From DATFVA01 sp963764235 (GTDB lineage Bacteria > Bacteroidota > Ignavibacteria > Ignavibacteriales > Ignavibacteriaceae): a DNA stretch of 64,000 nt. The DNA lies in NCBI GenBank assembly GCA_963764235.1, contig CAVXRO010000009.1, positions 434,001 through 498,000 on the forward strand, given 5' to 3'. The notes below the pieces were generated by a model, which did not search any database, had not been told where the DNA came from, and was given only the letters and a program-made list of their open reading frames with translations. A program made the position numbers and the translations under genes. Below are positions 43,761 to 52,350 of the stretch, in pieces. Position 1 is the first letter of the stretch, and the number at the start of each line of letters is the position of its first letter.

Positions 43761-45593
43761 TTGAAATTAAACGTGCCGATCATTCCGTTAGAAGATTTTT
43801 TTAAGAACCCTGAGAAGACAGCATTTCAGCTTTCGCCTGATGGTGAACACCTTGCATTGATGATGCCATGGAAGAACAGGCTGAATGTGTTTATTCAAAA
43901 GATCGGACAGGATGAAATAAATAGACTGACTTCCGCCGAGGAGAGAGATATCGCAGGCTACTTCTGGGCTAATAATAAACGCATAGCCTATGTGCAGGAT
44001 AAAGGCGGAGATGAGAATTTCAGACTATACGCTGTGGACATCGACGGCAGCAACCAGAAGGATCTTACTCCCTTTGAAAAGGTAAAGGTGGAACTCATCG
44101 ATGAGCTTAAGGATAATGATGATGAGATGCTTATAGCTATGAATAAAAGGGATCCCAGAATATTTGATGTTTACAGGATAAACGTTAACTCCGGTGAAAT
44201 GAAAATGATAGCAGAGAACCCGGGAAATATTACCGGCTGGGTAACGGATCACGACGGAAAATTAAGAATTGCTACAACTACAGATGGGGTGAACACAGGC
44301 ATACTTTACAGGAAAAATGAAACAGATGAATTCAGGCTGGTAACGACAACCAATTTCAAAGAAACTCTTGCACCCGGGATGTTTACTTATGATAATAATC
44401 TAGTTTATATGATATCTAATATCGGCCGTGATAAACTGGCGATCGTTAAATATGATATTGAGAACAACAAAGAACTTGAAGTAATTTATGAACACCCTGA
44501 GGTTGATGTCTCTAATCTTTTAAGTTCTGATAAAAGGAAAATTATTACAGGGGTTACTTTCGTAACAGACAAACGTCATTATCATTTTTTTGATGAGGAG
44601 AGAAAGCAGCTACAGCAGGACCTCGAAAGCAGACTTCCCGGTTACGAAGTAGTTGTTTCTCATTCAAACCGGGATGAGGATAAAGTACTTGTAAGAACAT
44701 ATAGTGATAAATCGAGGGGAGCTTATTACGATTACGACCTGAACAGCAAAGATTTTAAGAAACTTGCCGATGTTAGTCCCTGGCTTAACGAAAACGATAT
44801 GGCTGATATGAAGCCTATAGAGTTTGAATCGCGGGACGGACTGAAGATCCATGGTTATCTCACCCTGCCAAAAGAAGTGAAACCGCAGTCGCTTCCTGTG
44901 GTGGTAAACCCCCACGGAGGACCCTGGCACCGCGATACATGGGGATTCAATCCTGAGGTTCAGTTCCTTGCCAACAGAGGTTATGCAGTTCTGCAGATCA
45001 ACTTCAGGGGCTCTACAGGCTATGGACGAAATTTCTGGGAGATCAGCTTTAAACAGTGGGGAAAAGCTATGCAGAATGATATCACCGACGGGGCTATGTG
45101 GCTGATCAAGCAGGGAATCGCCGATGAGAAGAGAGTAGCTATTTACGGAGGATCTTATGGTGGATATGCAGTACTTGCGGGATTGGCTTTTACTCCCGAT
45201 CTATATGCCTGCGGTGTTGATTACGTAGGAGTTTCCAACCTCTTTACTTTTATGAAGTCCATACCTCCTTACTGGGAACCCTATCTGAAAATGCTATATG
45301 AGATGGTCGGAGATCCGGAAGAGGATAAAGAACTTATGGAATCAGCTTCACCTGTTTACCACGTGGATAAGATTAAAGCACCGCTGCTTATTGCACAGGG
45401 AGCTAATGATCCCCGTGTGGCTAAATCAGAATCTGATCAGATCGTTGAAGCCCTGAAGAAAAAAAACATTGATGTACCTTATATTGTAAAGGATAATGAG
45501 GGACACGGTTTTCATAACGAAGAAAACAGGTTCGAGTTCTACATGGTTATGGAGGAATTCCTTGCAAAACACCTGGGAGGACGAACAGACTGA
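43761..45593 (+). CDS. S9-family serine peptidase (prolyl-oligopeptidase type)
   Basis: The 610-residue enzyme has an N-terminal seven-bladed beta-propeller (about 1-345) and a C-terminal alpha/beta hydrolase domain with the catalytic triad Ser465 (YGGSYGGYAVL), Asp550 (NDPRV) and His582 (EGHGF). Family members cleave short peptides after Pro or release N-terminal acyl residues. No signal peptide is evident, so it probably acts in the cytoplasm. The TTG start is supported by AAGGAAAG placed six bases upstream; no ATG fits better. It converges with the GT87-like gene, with 10 bp between the stop codons. Confidence 0.92.
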   Translation: MKLNVPIIPLEDFFKNPEKTAFQLSPDGEHLALMMPWKNRLNVFIQKIGQDEINRLTSAEERDIAGYFWANNKRIAYVQDKGGDENFRLYAVDIDGSNQKDLTPFEKVKVELIDELKDNDDEMLIAMNKRDPRIFDVYRINVNSGEMKMIAENPGNITGWVTDHDGKLRIATTTDGVNTGILYRKNETDEFRLVTTTNFKETLAPGMFTYDNNLVYMISNIGRDKLAIVKYDIENNKELEVIYEHPEVDVSNLLSSDKRKIITGVTFVTDKRHYHFFDEERKQLQQDLESRLPGYEVVVSHSNRDEDKVLVRTYSDKSRGAYYDYDLNSKDFKKLADVSPWLNENDMADMKPIEFESRDGLKIHGYLTLPKEVKPQSLPVVVNPHGGPWHRDTWGFNPEVQFLANRGYAVLQINFRGSTGYGRNFWEISFKQWGKAMQNDITDGAMWLIKQGIADEKRVAIYGGSYGGYAVLAGLAFTPDLYACGVDYVGVSNLFTFMKSIPPYWEPYLKMLYEMVGDPEEDKELMESASPVYHVDKIKAPLLIAQGANDPRVAKSESDQIVEALKKKNIDVPYIVKDNEGHGFHNEENRFEFYMVMEEFLAKHLGGRTD

Positions 45594-45603
45594 GACTGCA
45601 GAC

Positions 45604-46971
45604 TTATTGCAGAAGATCCTTAAATGTTTTCCCGGTTCTCTGATGGTACAGATCGTAAGCAAACAGAACAAAGAAAATTGCATACTCAGTGAATATCACA
45701 GGGAAGTATTCATGCCAAACCTTACCAAGGGGTGTAAAATTAGATAGATTGACCGTAAACAAAAGACTTAATACAGAATAAAACCCCACGAATGGATTTA
45801 TTGCACTTATCCATCCAAGGTACCAGGGATAGAGTACAGGAGATAATATTAATACTGCCAGGAGCACTCCGAAGACACCTTTAACAAAGTCCTTATAATA
45901 GCTTGCAATATATCCGATCGATATGAAGAGAAGGATCCCGCAGATGAGCCTTGCAGTTTCCCCGTCGGGGATTAAAGCTTTAAGCAGGTAGTAAACCGAG
46001 GCGTTGAACTCCCACCTGTTCACGAAAATATTTAACATTTTAGTTACTGACTGACTTCCTTCGATGAAAGGAAAATAGAATAATATGGAAGTGAAGGTAA
46101 AGATCAGTATGAAATAGAGAAATCTCTGTGCTCTTAATTTTTTAACGAGCAGTGGAATTAAAAATACCGGGTATAGTTTCGTAAGAAAAGCGAATGTAAA
46201 AGCTAATACCGACGGAAGCATCTTCCCTTTTTCAAGGAAGTAGAGAAACAGAATAAGCAGCATGATCCCTGCTGCATCTATATGAGCATTAACAAAATAT
46301 TCCATTACCGGAAGCGGAAGCCAGGCATAAAGCATTACTAAATTGGGGTTCTTTCCCTTCAGTGTTAAAAGTTTCACCAGGAATATCATCGTAATAATTT
46401 CACAAAGCAGGTAAATGAGTTTTAGTCCTGTTAAGCTGTTCCCTGTCAGACTGTATGAAGCAAGAAAAATAATCTGTGCGGCAGGTGGATAAATCGTTGG
46501 CAGGTCCTTAAAAGTAACTTTTGAATAAAGATCATCCCTGAGCTCCGTCAGTTGTACCGCATCCGGAGAAAATTCATAAGGATTATAGCCATTGTAAATA
46601 ATCTTGCCTTCCCAGATATACCTGTAAACATCAGGAGAAGTGGTCGGCATTGTAGGAATCAGGGTTGCCCTGAATAATATTCCAAAGAGAATTATTAATG
46701 CCGGAAGAGTAAAATTTATTTCTTCAGTATCGCCACCGGCAAGTATTCTTCTCAGGAAAGGCAGCGTATCCCCGCTTATGGGAGCAGCTTTTTTTATTAT
46801 ATAGTACCCGAAGAAAAAAATTAAAAAGGCCTCAAAGTAAATAAACATATAAAGGCCGATATCTCCGCTGCCGTTATTAAGGAGGAAGAAAACATATAGG
46901 GCTTCAAGAAAAACGCCGGATGTTAAGAGAAGTAAAAGTGATTTGCGGCTATTTAGTTTTAAGGATTTCAA
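45604..46971 (-). CDS. GT87-like membrane glycosyltransferase (DUF2029)
   Basis: The 455-residue protein is almost entirely hydrophobic, with about ten or more predicted membrane segments (for example LLLLLTSGVFLEALYVFFLL and GVLLAVLILSPVLYPWYLGW). The first extracytoplasmic loop has TSPDVYRYIWEGKIIYNGYN, the Asp-containing motif of GT-C transferases that use polyprenyl-phosphate sugars, then the TIYPPAAQIIF motif. Family members are alpha-mannosyltransferases acting on lipids or glycans; the sugar and acceptor here are not known. The gene lies 16 bp downstream of the TonB-type receptor gene on the same strand. Confidence 0.8.
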   Translation of the reverse strand: MKSLKLNSRKSLLLLLTSGVFLEALYVFFLLNNGSGDIGLYMFIYFEAFLIFFFGYYIIKKAAPISGDTLPFLRRILAGGDTEEINFTLPALIILFGILFRATLIPTMPTTSPDVYRYIWEGKIIYNGYNPYEFSPDAVQLTELRDDLYSKVTFKDLPTIYPPAAQIIFLASYSLTGNSLTGLKLIYLLCEIITMIFLVKLLTLKGKNPNLVMLYAWLPLPVMEYFVNAHIDAAGIMLLILFLYFLEKGKMLPSVLAFTFAFLTKLYPVFLIPLLVKKLRAQRFLYFILIFTFTSILFYFPFIEGSQSVTKMLNIFVNRWEFNASVYYLLKALIPDGETARLICGILLFISIGYIASYYKDFVKGVFGVLLAVLILSPVLYPWYLGWISAINPFVGFYSVLSLLFTVNLSNFTPLGKVWHEYFPVIFTEYAIFFVLFAYDLYHQRTGKTFKDLLQ

Positions 46972-46987
46972 TTTATCGGCAGGATTC

Positions 46988-48922
46988 TTAATTAAAAAGT
47001 TCCCAGGCCACCCCGAACCGTATGCCTCTTCTGTACATCGGGTAATAAGGAACTATATAATAAGTTTCATCAAGCAGGTTTTCCCAGGTGAAATATGCGA
47101 TAGCTTTTTTTTGTATTTCACCGGCAAGCGTGAAATCTACTGTGGTGAACTGACCGGCAAGGATGTTTTCCTGTCCCGACGAATATACTCTCTGCCTCGA
47201 ATTATAGTTAAGGGCAAAACCCGTTTTCAGATTGAGGTTATCGGCAAAGAAATATCCCTCCAGATATATTCCCCCTCTGAATTTGATTTTGGGTGAAGCT
47301 ATGGAGAGCGCGGGCTGGCTGCCGAATGGAATGTGATCTGAAAGATCATAATAGGAACTTCCTTCGAGGAGTATCTTCCACAACTTAAGTGAGGCATTCC
47401 CGCCGATCATTGTAGTGCCGAGATCGAGATAATAATTATCCTCAGCAAGGTAGGGGATAGAATAAACAGAAGCGAAACTCTCACTCCGGTTGATAAAATT
47501 AACTCCCACGTTAATGAACTCGTTGAGGTAATAACCTGATAATTCAATCGTGTTAACATTATCACTCAGACCTGCCGATTTATAATTTGAATAGCCGCCG
47601 TAGAGTTTCAGATTGCCCGGCAGATTAAGAGTAATATCGAACCCGAGTCCGTTGTATGCTGCCGAACCGCCGCTGCTGATATTCTGGAATTTATAATACG
47701 CCGCAGGAATAATAGTACTGTCGAGTAGGTTAAGATTAAATACCGGGGAAAGACTGAAATAGTCCGAGTTATATTCCGATTTAGAACCGGGAACAATATA
47801 TTTAAAATTGGTTCTCTCGTATTGGGCCAACACCTGAAGATCAGCAAAGGCAAGACTAAGGTCCTGCTTTAATAACGCCCCGCCTGTTTTATTTTTATAC
47901 TTCCGGGGATAACTCATCACATCAGGTGGATTGCTTATCTCGTCATCGCTGAAGCGGTAATATAAACTCAAGTCTGTTCGCGAATTCTTTATGGGTTCTG
48001 CCAGTACTCTTAAACCGAGGTTATGTTGAAGGATATTAAGTCGCCTCTGCGTATAATAAACCGGGGCGGACTGTTCAGTAAAGAGTATAGCGTCAAGGTT
48101 TAAGCCTGCCTGTACAATGCTGTCAACATCCACACCTCCATTCAGTCCCGCATCATAATCATTGTAGCCGTAGGATGCCGTCAGGTTAACCTTATTTGAG
48201 ATCAGGTACTTAAGGTGTGCGCCTCCCTGCCAGATACTGAAATTACTATTCGCGTAACTCAGATCGACTTTCCGGTTAGCTATTTCCACAGTAAAAATAA
48301 AATCCTTAAAAAGTATTGAATTGAAAATAGCATCGATGGAAGCCTCACCGAAAGGCCCCTCATAATATTTGATCCTCGTATAAGGCTTTACTGACAAAAG
48401 ATCCCTCTGCAGGAAGTTGACGCTCACGGGATGAGCTGCCGGACCATATAAAAAGCCGCGGGGGGAAGGGATAATCTCGATTGAATCTATCATCTCGGAT
48501 GAAAGGAGATTGAGGTTGTAGTTCCCCGAGCTCCTGTTATTTAGATATACTCCATTATCATAATATCCGATGTCACTGGTACCGTAGAGCATGAGTTCAT
48601 TGGGGTGGCCGACAAAGCCGTAGTTCCTGAGGAAGCTTAATCCGAAAGGTTCGAAGAGATCCCCGGTATACCTGTAATCGAGGAAATTCATCTCTTTTCT
48701 GCTTATAAATTCACTTTCTGAATAGAAAGGGTTTTGATAGATAGGGGCAATGGTATCAGCCTTTGCCATCTCCTTCGATGTGCTCAGCAGTCCCGTAGTA
48801 TCAGTAGCAACAGTATCGATTACCCCGGCCCTGGTTGTATCGACATACACCGAATCCTTCGACTGCGGGTATGCTATAACCGCAGAGACCAAAAACAGGA
48901 ATAGACCAAGCCGCTTCATCAT
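46988..48922 (-). CDS. TonB-dependent receptor-like outer-membrane protein
   Basis: The 644-residue protein has a signal peptide (MMKRLGLFLFLVSAVIAYPQ), a plug-like N-terminal domain (SEMIDSIEIIPSPRGFLYGP, about 132-151) and a long beta-barrel made of alternating strands that ends with RRGIRFGVAWELF, an aromatic C-terminus. It lacks a clear TonB box, so coupling to TonB is not certain. The substrate is unknown, although the barrel size fits a TonB-dependent transporter. It is divergent from the HU gene and followed by the GT87-like gene, perhaps co-transcribed. Confidence 0.8.
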   Translation of the reverse strand: MMKRLGLFLFLVSAVIAYPQSKDSVYVDTTRAGVIDTVATDTTGLLSTSKEMAKADTIAPIYQNPFYSESEFISRKEMNFLDYRYTGDLFEPFGLSFLRNYGFVGHPNELMLYGTSDIGYYDNGVYLNNRSSGNYNLNLLSSEMIDSIEIIPSPRGFLYGPAAHPVSVNFLQRDLLSVKPYTRIKYYEGPFGEASIDAIFNSILFKDFIFTVEIANRKVDLSYANSNFSIWQGGAHLKYLISNKVNLTASYGYNDYDAGLNGGVDVDSIVQAGLNLDAILFTEQSAPVYYTQRRLNILQHNLGLRVLAEPIKNSRTDLSLYYRFSDDEISNPPDVMSYPRKYKNKTGGALLKQDLSLAFADLQVLAQYERTNFKYIVPGSKSEYNSDYFSLSPVFNLNLLDSTIIPAAYYKFQNISSGGSAAYNGLGFDITLNLPGNLKLYGGYSNYKSAGLSDNVNTIELSGYYLNEFINVGVNFINRSESFASVYSIPYLAEDNYYLDLGTTMIGGNASLKLWKILLEGSSYYDLSDHIPFGSQPALSIASPKIKFRGGIYLEGYFFADNLNLKTGFALNYNSRQRVYSSGQENILAGQFTTVDFTLAGEIQKKAIAYFTWENLLDETYYIVPYYPMYRRGIRFGVAWELFN

Positions 48923-49048
48923 CAGCAGAACTGCACTCTTTCTAATTAGTTAAGTGAAAAAATAAATAAATAAGTGGTAAGCCACAAAAGCCCCGCCAGC
49001 AGGCTTTAACAGGGCTCATAATAATTTTTAAAAACAGGAGATTCTATT

Positions 49049-49078
49049 TTTGTTTAGAATTAAAAATTTATAAATTTC
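49049..49078 (+). promoter_or_regulatory. Candidate promoter for the HU gene
   Basis: TTTG (49049-49052) and TAAATTTC (49071-49078) lie 18 bp apart, close to the Bacteroidota -33 TTTG and -7 TAnnTTTG arrangement. The last base of the -7 box differs from consensus. The start codon of HU is 40 bp downstream. Confidence 0.4.
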
Positions 49079-49117
49079 GCACATAGTTATTCAAACACAT
49101 AAAAGAGAGGACATACT

Positions 49118-49414
49118 ATGGCAAATAACAAACCAATGACCAAAGGTCAGATTCTTGACCATCTTTCAAAGAAGACCGGAACAACCAAGAAATTAGCCGG
49201 TCAGTTTCTTGATGAGTTAGTTAACTTGTCTTACAAAGAAGCAAAAAAATCTTTCGTAATTCCGGGCCTTGGTAAATTGCTGGTTGTTGACAGAAAGAAA
49301 AGAATGGGAAGAAATCCTGCTACAGGCGAAACAATGGTAATACCTGCAAAGAAAACTCTGAAGTTCAGAATTGCAAAGCAGGCAAAAGACGCCGTAGTTC
49401 CTCCAAAGAAATAA
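49118..49414 (+). CDS. HU/IHF-family DNA-binding protein
   Basis: The 98-residue protein opens with MTKGQILDHLSKKTGTTKKL (from residue 7) and has the beta-arm DNA-contact motif GRNPATGETMVIPAKKTLKF. The N-terminal extension MANNKP precedes the usual start. HU proteins bend and compact the chromosome. An AAGAGAGGA purine run sits about seven bases before the ATG. It is followed 15 bp downstream by a strong intrinsic terminator. The sequence is typical and complete. Confidence 0.94.
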   Translation: MANNKPMTKGQILDHLSKKTGTTKKLAGQFLDELVNLSYKEAKKSFVIPGLGKLLVVDRKKRMGRNPATGETMVIPAKKTLKFRIAKQAKDAVVPPKK

Positions 49415-49430
49415 TCTTATCTTGAATTGA

Positions 49431-49465
49431 AAAGAGGCTGCCCGTATAAGCAGCCTCTTTTTTTT
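49431..49465 (+). terminator. HU terminator
   Basis: AAAGAGGCTGC and GCAGCCTCTTT form an 11-bp stem with an 8-base loop, followed by eight Ts. It also lies just past the stop of the T9SS sorting-domain relic on the other strand, so it can act in both directions. Confidence 0.85.
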
Positions 49466-49479
49466 CTAAAATCTATCCA

Positions 49480-49725
49480 TCACTTCAAAAGCAGCATCTT
49501 CTTCGAGCTTACGTAATCATTAGCCCGCAGCTGGTATATATAGACGCCGCTTGCAAGCCTGGAAGCATCAAAGTTAACCGAATACCTTCCCTGGTTCTTC
49601 TGCTCATTGACCAGGGTTGCAACTTCCTTACCCAGGATATCGTAAATCTTAAGGGTTACAAATCCATTCTCAGGCAGCTGATAATTTATCGTTGTCGTAG
49701 GGTTATAGGGATTGGGAAAATTCTG
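49480..49725 (-). pseudogene. Orphan T9SS C-terminal sorting domain (relic of a surface-protein gene)
   Basis: The minus-strand frame encodes QNFPNPYNPTTTINYQLPEN and continues with a YDILGKEVATLVNEQ block, ending in SSKKMLLLK and a TGA at 49480. It is about 81 residues long, nearly identical in protein sequence to the sorting domain at 33.5-33.7 kb but with many silent differences. There is no start codon and no upstream body: the frame reaches a stop near 49768. The sequence looks like what remains after deletion of an exported protein. The lipoprotein relic lies upstream in the same order as in the intact locus. Confidence 0.8.
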
Positions 49726-49734
49726 TGCAAAGCA

Positions 49735-49783
49735 AATAAAAAGGCAGATTGATCTAAAGGTATGAGGTTAATCTTCTGCCCTT
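49735..49783 (-). terminator. Terminator of the decayed lipoprotein gene
   Basis: On the minus strand AAGGGCAGA (49775-49783) pairs with TCTGCCTTT (49740-49748), with one G-U pair, and a T-rich TTATTT follows. The 19 nt beginning TCTGCC and ending TTATTTGCTT are identical to 30434-30452, after the intact lipoprotein gene. Confidence 0.55.
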
Positions 49784-49912
49784 AAAAAAAGATCATATTC
49801 TCGTATAACTTTTATTTGCAATTCATCCCTGCGGGTGCTTGCTCCACCTGTAGGGAATTTTATATTTTAGATGGATTTTTATTACGTTTTACAACAAGCA
49901 TATCTTTTTCTA

Positions 49913-50843
49913 TTAATTGTGCTTCCCAATAGTTATCACCGCTTTACCCACCATACCTCCTTCAATATTATAACCAACAAAAGCTATTGTGTTGCCTTTT
50001 ACGTCCATACCCTCATAACTCCCATATATTCCGTAATATATTTCGCTCCAGTTAATTCCATTATAATGAAGAACCTGGGCATTACTTACTGAAATAAAAA
50101 TGTCATTTAAGGCATTTCCTTTTATCCGTGTTTTGAAATAATTTGTCGACAGATTTATTGTTCTTAAACTGTTATTCATATGTACATAAGCCCCATCTCC
50201 TACAATATAAATTTTCTGTGGCGTATTGAACCAGATGCCATAGAGTCTTGTGTGAGGCCAAGTGATATATTCTGCAATGGTATTACCGGAAATAGAAAGC
50301 AATTTGTAATCGCCTAACTGATATCGGTTTGAGACCGCACATAAAACAAGAGAATTATTTTCCGGAGAATCAATTAGCCCCCATATATCATTAATATTTG
50401 TAGTAGTTCCGCTTTCGATGCCTCTCCACTGACCGTTTTGGTAATGGGCTAAAAACCCATTGCCGCTTAAAACATAATAGTCATTTCTCGATACACCCCA
50501 GATTTTATTTGCAGAACCATTTAATTGAGTTATTAAGGAACAATCATTTGTAAATTCTAGTCCATTGTAATGAGAAATACTGCCATCGATATGTGCGAAA
50601 AGTATATCACCTGCTGAAAAAGAAAAAATTGCTTGAATTTTTGGTTAGGTTTATATTTAACGGAAGGACACTGTCTGCGGCGGTAACTTTAATAAACGCC
50701 TCTGTGCAGCTTACATCAACAAGACTGAGGCTGACAGCTTTTGGTGGTTCTGGAGGAGGGGGCGTAACAGGGTTATCCTTCTTGCAGGATAATAGAACAA
50801 GTGAACAAAACAACAAGATTGAAGTTAATGAGATTTGTTTCAT
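49913..50843 (-). pseudogene. Decayed paralogue of the beta-propeller lipoprotein (locus B)
   Basis: The gene starts with a lipoprotein signal (MKQISLTSILLFCSLVLLSC) and the SCTEAFIKV segment shared with the locus A protein, then breaks frame in runs of five and six A at 50617-50628. It resumes as FSFSAGDILFAHIDGSISHY and runs to 49913 as propeller blades ending in GKAVITIGKHN. Compared with locus A it also lacks about 130 residues between the fibronectin-like domain and the third blade, so it is a deletion derivative as well as frame-disrupted. One inserted or deleted A would open the rest. The length change is real; the frame break may be a sequencing error. Confidence 0.7.
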
Positions 50844-51057
50844 AAGATCCCCGGTTATTAAAATCAAAAATGATGGGTTTTTGAAGTAGTTCCGAATACC
50901 CACTATAAAAGAACCCTAAAGAAGCACATCTGTAATTACAACCTTCAAAACTTAAAGTCAAATTAAATTTCTATTAACGGATAAAGAGACTGCAATATTA
51001 GTTAATAATAGCAAATAATATACCCTTAGGATTGGATTGTAATTTATTCTCACAACG

Positions 51058-51189
51058 TTAGATGAATGCTACAGAAGGCTCGTTTGTGAAAATTGATGGA
51101 TCGCCTGTATTTGAGACATTATGAGTATACTCATAAGTTTGCCCAAATACTGGGAAACAAAGAATTAAAAACAAGAAAAATGCCTTCAT
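51058..51189 (-). CDS. 43-residue secreted peptide or truncated N-terminus
   Basis: The frame encodes MKAFFLFLILCFPVFGQTYE and a further 23 residues (YTHNVSNTGDPSIF...), starting at 51189. The first 17 residues are a good signal peptide (cleavage after FPVFGQ). The rest is too short for a domain and resembles the beginning of an exported protein cut off by decay. It lies between tauE/safE, whose stop is 6 bp upstream, and the lipoprotein relic, all on the same strand. Confidence 0.4.
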   Translation of the reverse strand: MKAFFLFLILCFPVFGQTYEYTHNVSNTGDPSIFTNEPSVAFI

Positions 51190-51194
51190 TATAA

Positions 51195-51896
51195 TTATTT
51201 CATATGATGCATCATTGTTTTGGTTCCCATCATCTTTGGGCTGAGGTAGGGGATGCCGAGGTTCAGTCCTCTTAAAATAAAAATCAATGCGAGCATAAAG
51301 GCTAATACGGGTATTGCCCTGCTGATCTTCTTCCTTACATTAAGACTGATGAGTTTTCCGAAGAGTGAGACCGTAAGCATAGCTGGTAAGGTTCCTAATC
51401 CGAATAATACCATAAACAGCATTCCTGTTATTGGAGAACCTGTGGCGGCGGCTCCGGCTAATCCTATATAAACGAATCCGCATGGAAGGAAGCCGTTGAG
51501 GAAGCCGATTAACAGGAAGGAAGGAAGGCTTGTTCTCTTAAACAGCTTCCCGATCGATCGCTTCAGGGGTTCAGTGATCTTCAGGATGATGTTCATACCA
51601 AGGAATTTGTTTTTGTATTTACCCGGTATTACAAGAAGAATTATAATGATCACTCCCAGTGCAATGGATAGACTCTGCTGGTATCCCCAGACGACGAATC
51701 CTTTGCCCAGGAAGCCGAACAGCAACCCCATTATGCCGTATGAGATCAATCTTCCGAAATTGTAAAGAACTCTCCCCGAGAAGAAAACGATATTGGAGGA
51801 CTTTGGTACCGGCAGTGCAACAGCAATCGGTCCGCACATCCCGATACAATGAAAGCTGCCCAGGAAACCTATTGTTAAAGCTGTTAGTAATTCCAT
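51195..51896 (-). CDS. TauE/SafE- and UreH-type membrane protein of the cbb3 cluster
   Basis: The 233-residue protein has six or seven hydrophobic segments and the family motif FLGSFHCIGMCGPIAVALP near residue 10, with two Cys. A second related motif, NGFLPCGFVYIGLAGA, lies near 130. Genes of this type (DsbD/UreH-like, also called cytochrome biogenesis or sulfite exporter) are commonly found next to ccoGHIS, and copper or heme delivery to the oxidase is the suggested role. The start ATG is at 51896, adjacent to the ccoH stop at 51898, so the gene is co-transcribed with the oxidase operon. Confidence 0.85.
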   Translation of the reverse strand: MELLTALTIGFLGSFHCIGMCGPIAVALPVPKSSNIVFFSGRVLYNFGRLISYGIMGLLFGFLGKGFVVWGYQQSLSIALGVIIIILLVIPGKYKNKFLGMNIILKITEPLKRSIGKLFKRTSLPSFLLIGFLNGFLPCGFVYIGLAGAAATGSPITGMLFMVLFGLGTLPAMLTVSLFGKLISLNVRKKISRAIPVLAFMLALIFILRGLNLGIPYLSPKMMGTKTMMHHMK

Positions 51897-51897
51897 C

Positions 51898-52350
51898 TTA
51901 ATTTATGATAATTGATTTTTCTGTGTAAAAATCTTTTCCTCCCATACCCCATTCTACTTTAACTCTCCATAACCCTTTTTCAAGGGATGCTGTATTGACC
52001 AGCTGTGTATTGTTATTCAAAACTGCTAGGGGAACAGTGAAGTCTTTTTTAGATCCTGAGGGACGATAGAAATAAATAGTGCCTGAGGCTTTTTTGTCAA
52101 ATACCGAATCGGGAAATGTAAGACTTACAATATTATCTCTGAAAAGTATATCAATCTCTTTTCCAAGTTCGGTGGTGTTGTTGATTTTATTTATCCGGTC
52201 CTGGTACTTGAGCTCCTTGCTGTAATAATCCTTTGTAACGAGATCAACATCCTGGTTCATAAAGACATAGACAATGCTGACCAGGATCGCCATAAACACA
52301 ATGATCGACAAAAGTATCCCTGTTCCCCAGTTCCATTTAATCTTTTTCAT
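51898..52350 (-). CDS. ccoH: FixH/CcoH-family cbb3 oxidase assembly protein
   Basis: The 150-residue protein has one N-terminal membrane segment (GTGILLSIIVFMAILVSIVY, about 10-29) followed by the DLVTKDYYSKELKYQDRI segment that is diagnostic of FixH. The C-terminal domain is periplasmic and beta-rich. CcoH stabilises the assembling oxidase in other bacteria. Its start overlaps the 3' end of ccoG by 14 bp, and its stop is one base before the tauE/safE start region. It is one gene of the nine-gene oxidase operon. Confidence 0.88.
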   Translation of the reverse strand: MKKIKWNWGTGILLSIIVFMAILVSIVYVFMNQDVDLVTKDYYSKELKYQDRINKINNTTELGKEIDILFRDNIVSLTFPDSVFDKKASGTIYFYRPSGSKKDFTVPLAVLNNNTQLVNTASLEKGLWRVKVEWGMGGKDFYTEKSIIIN

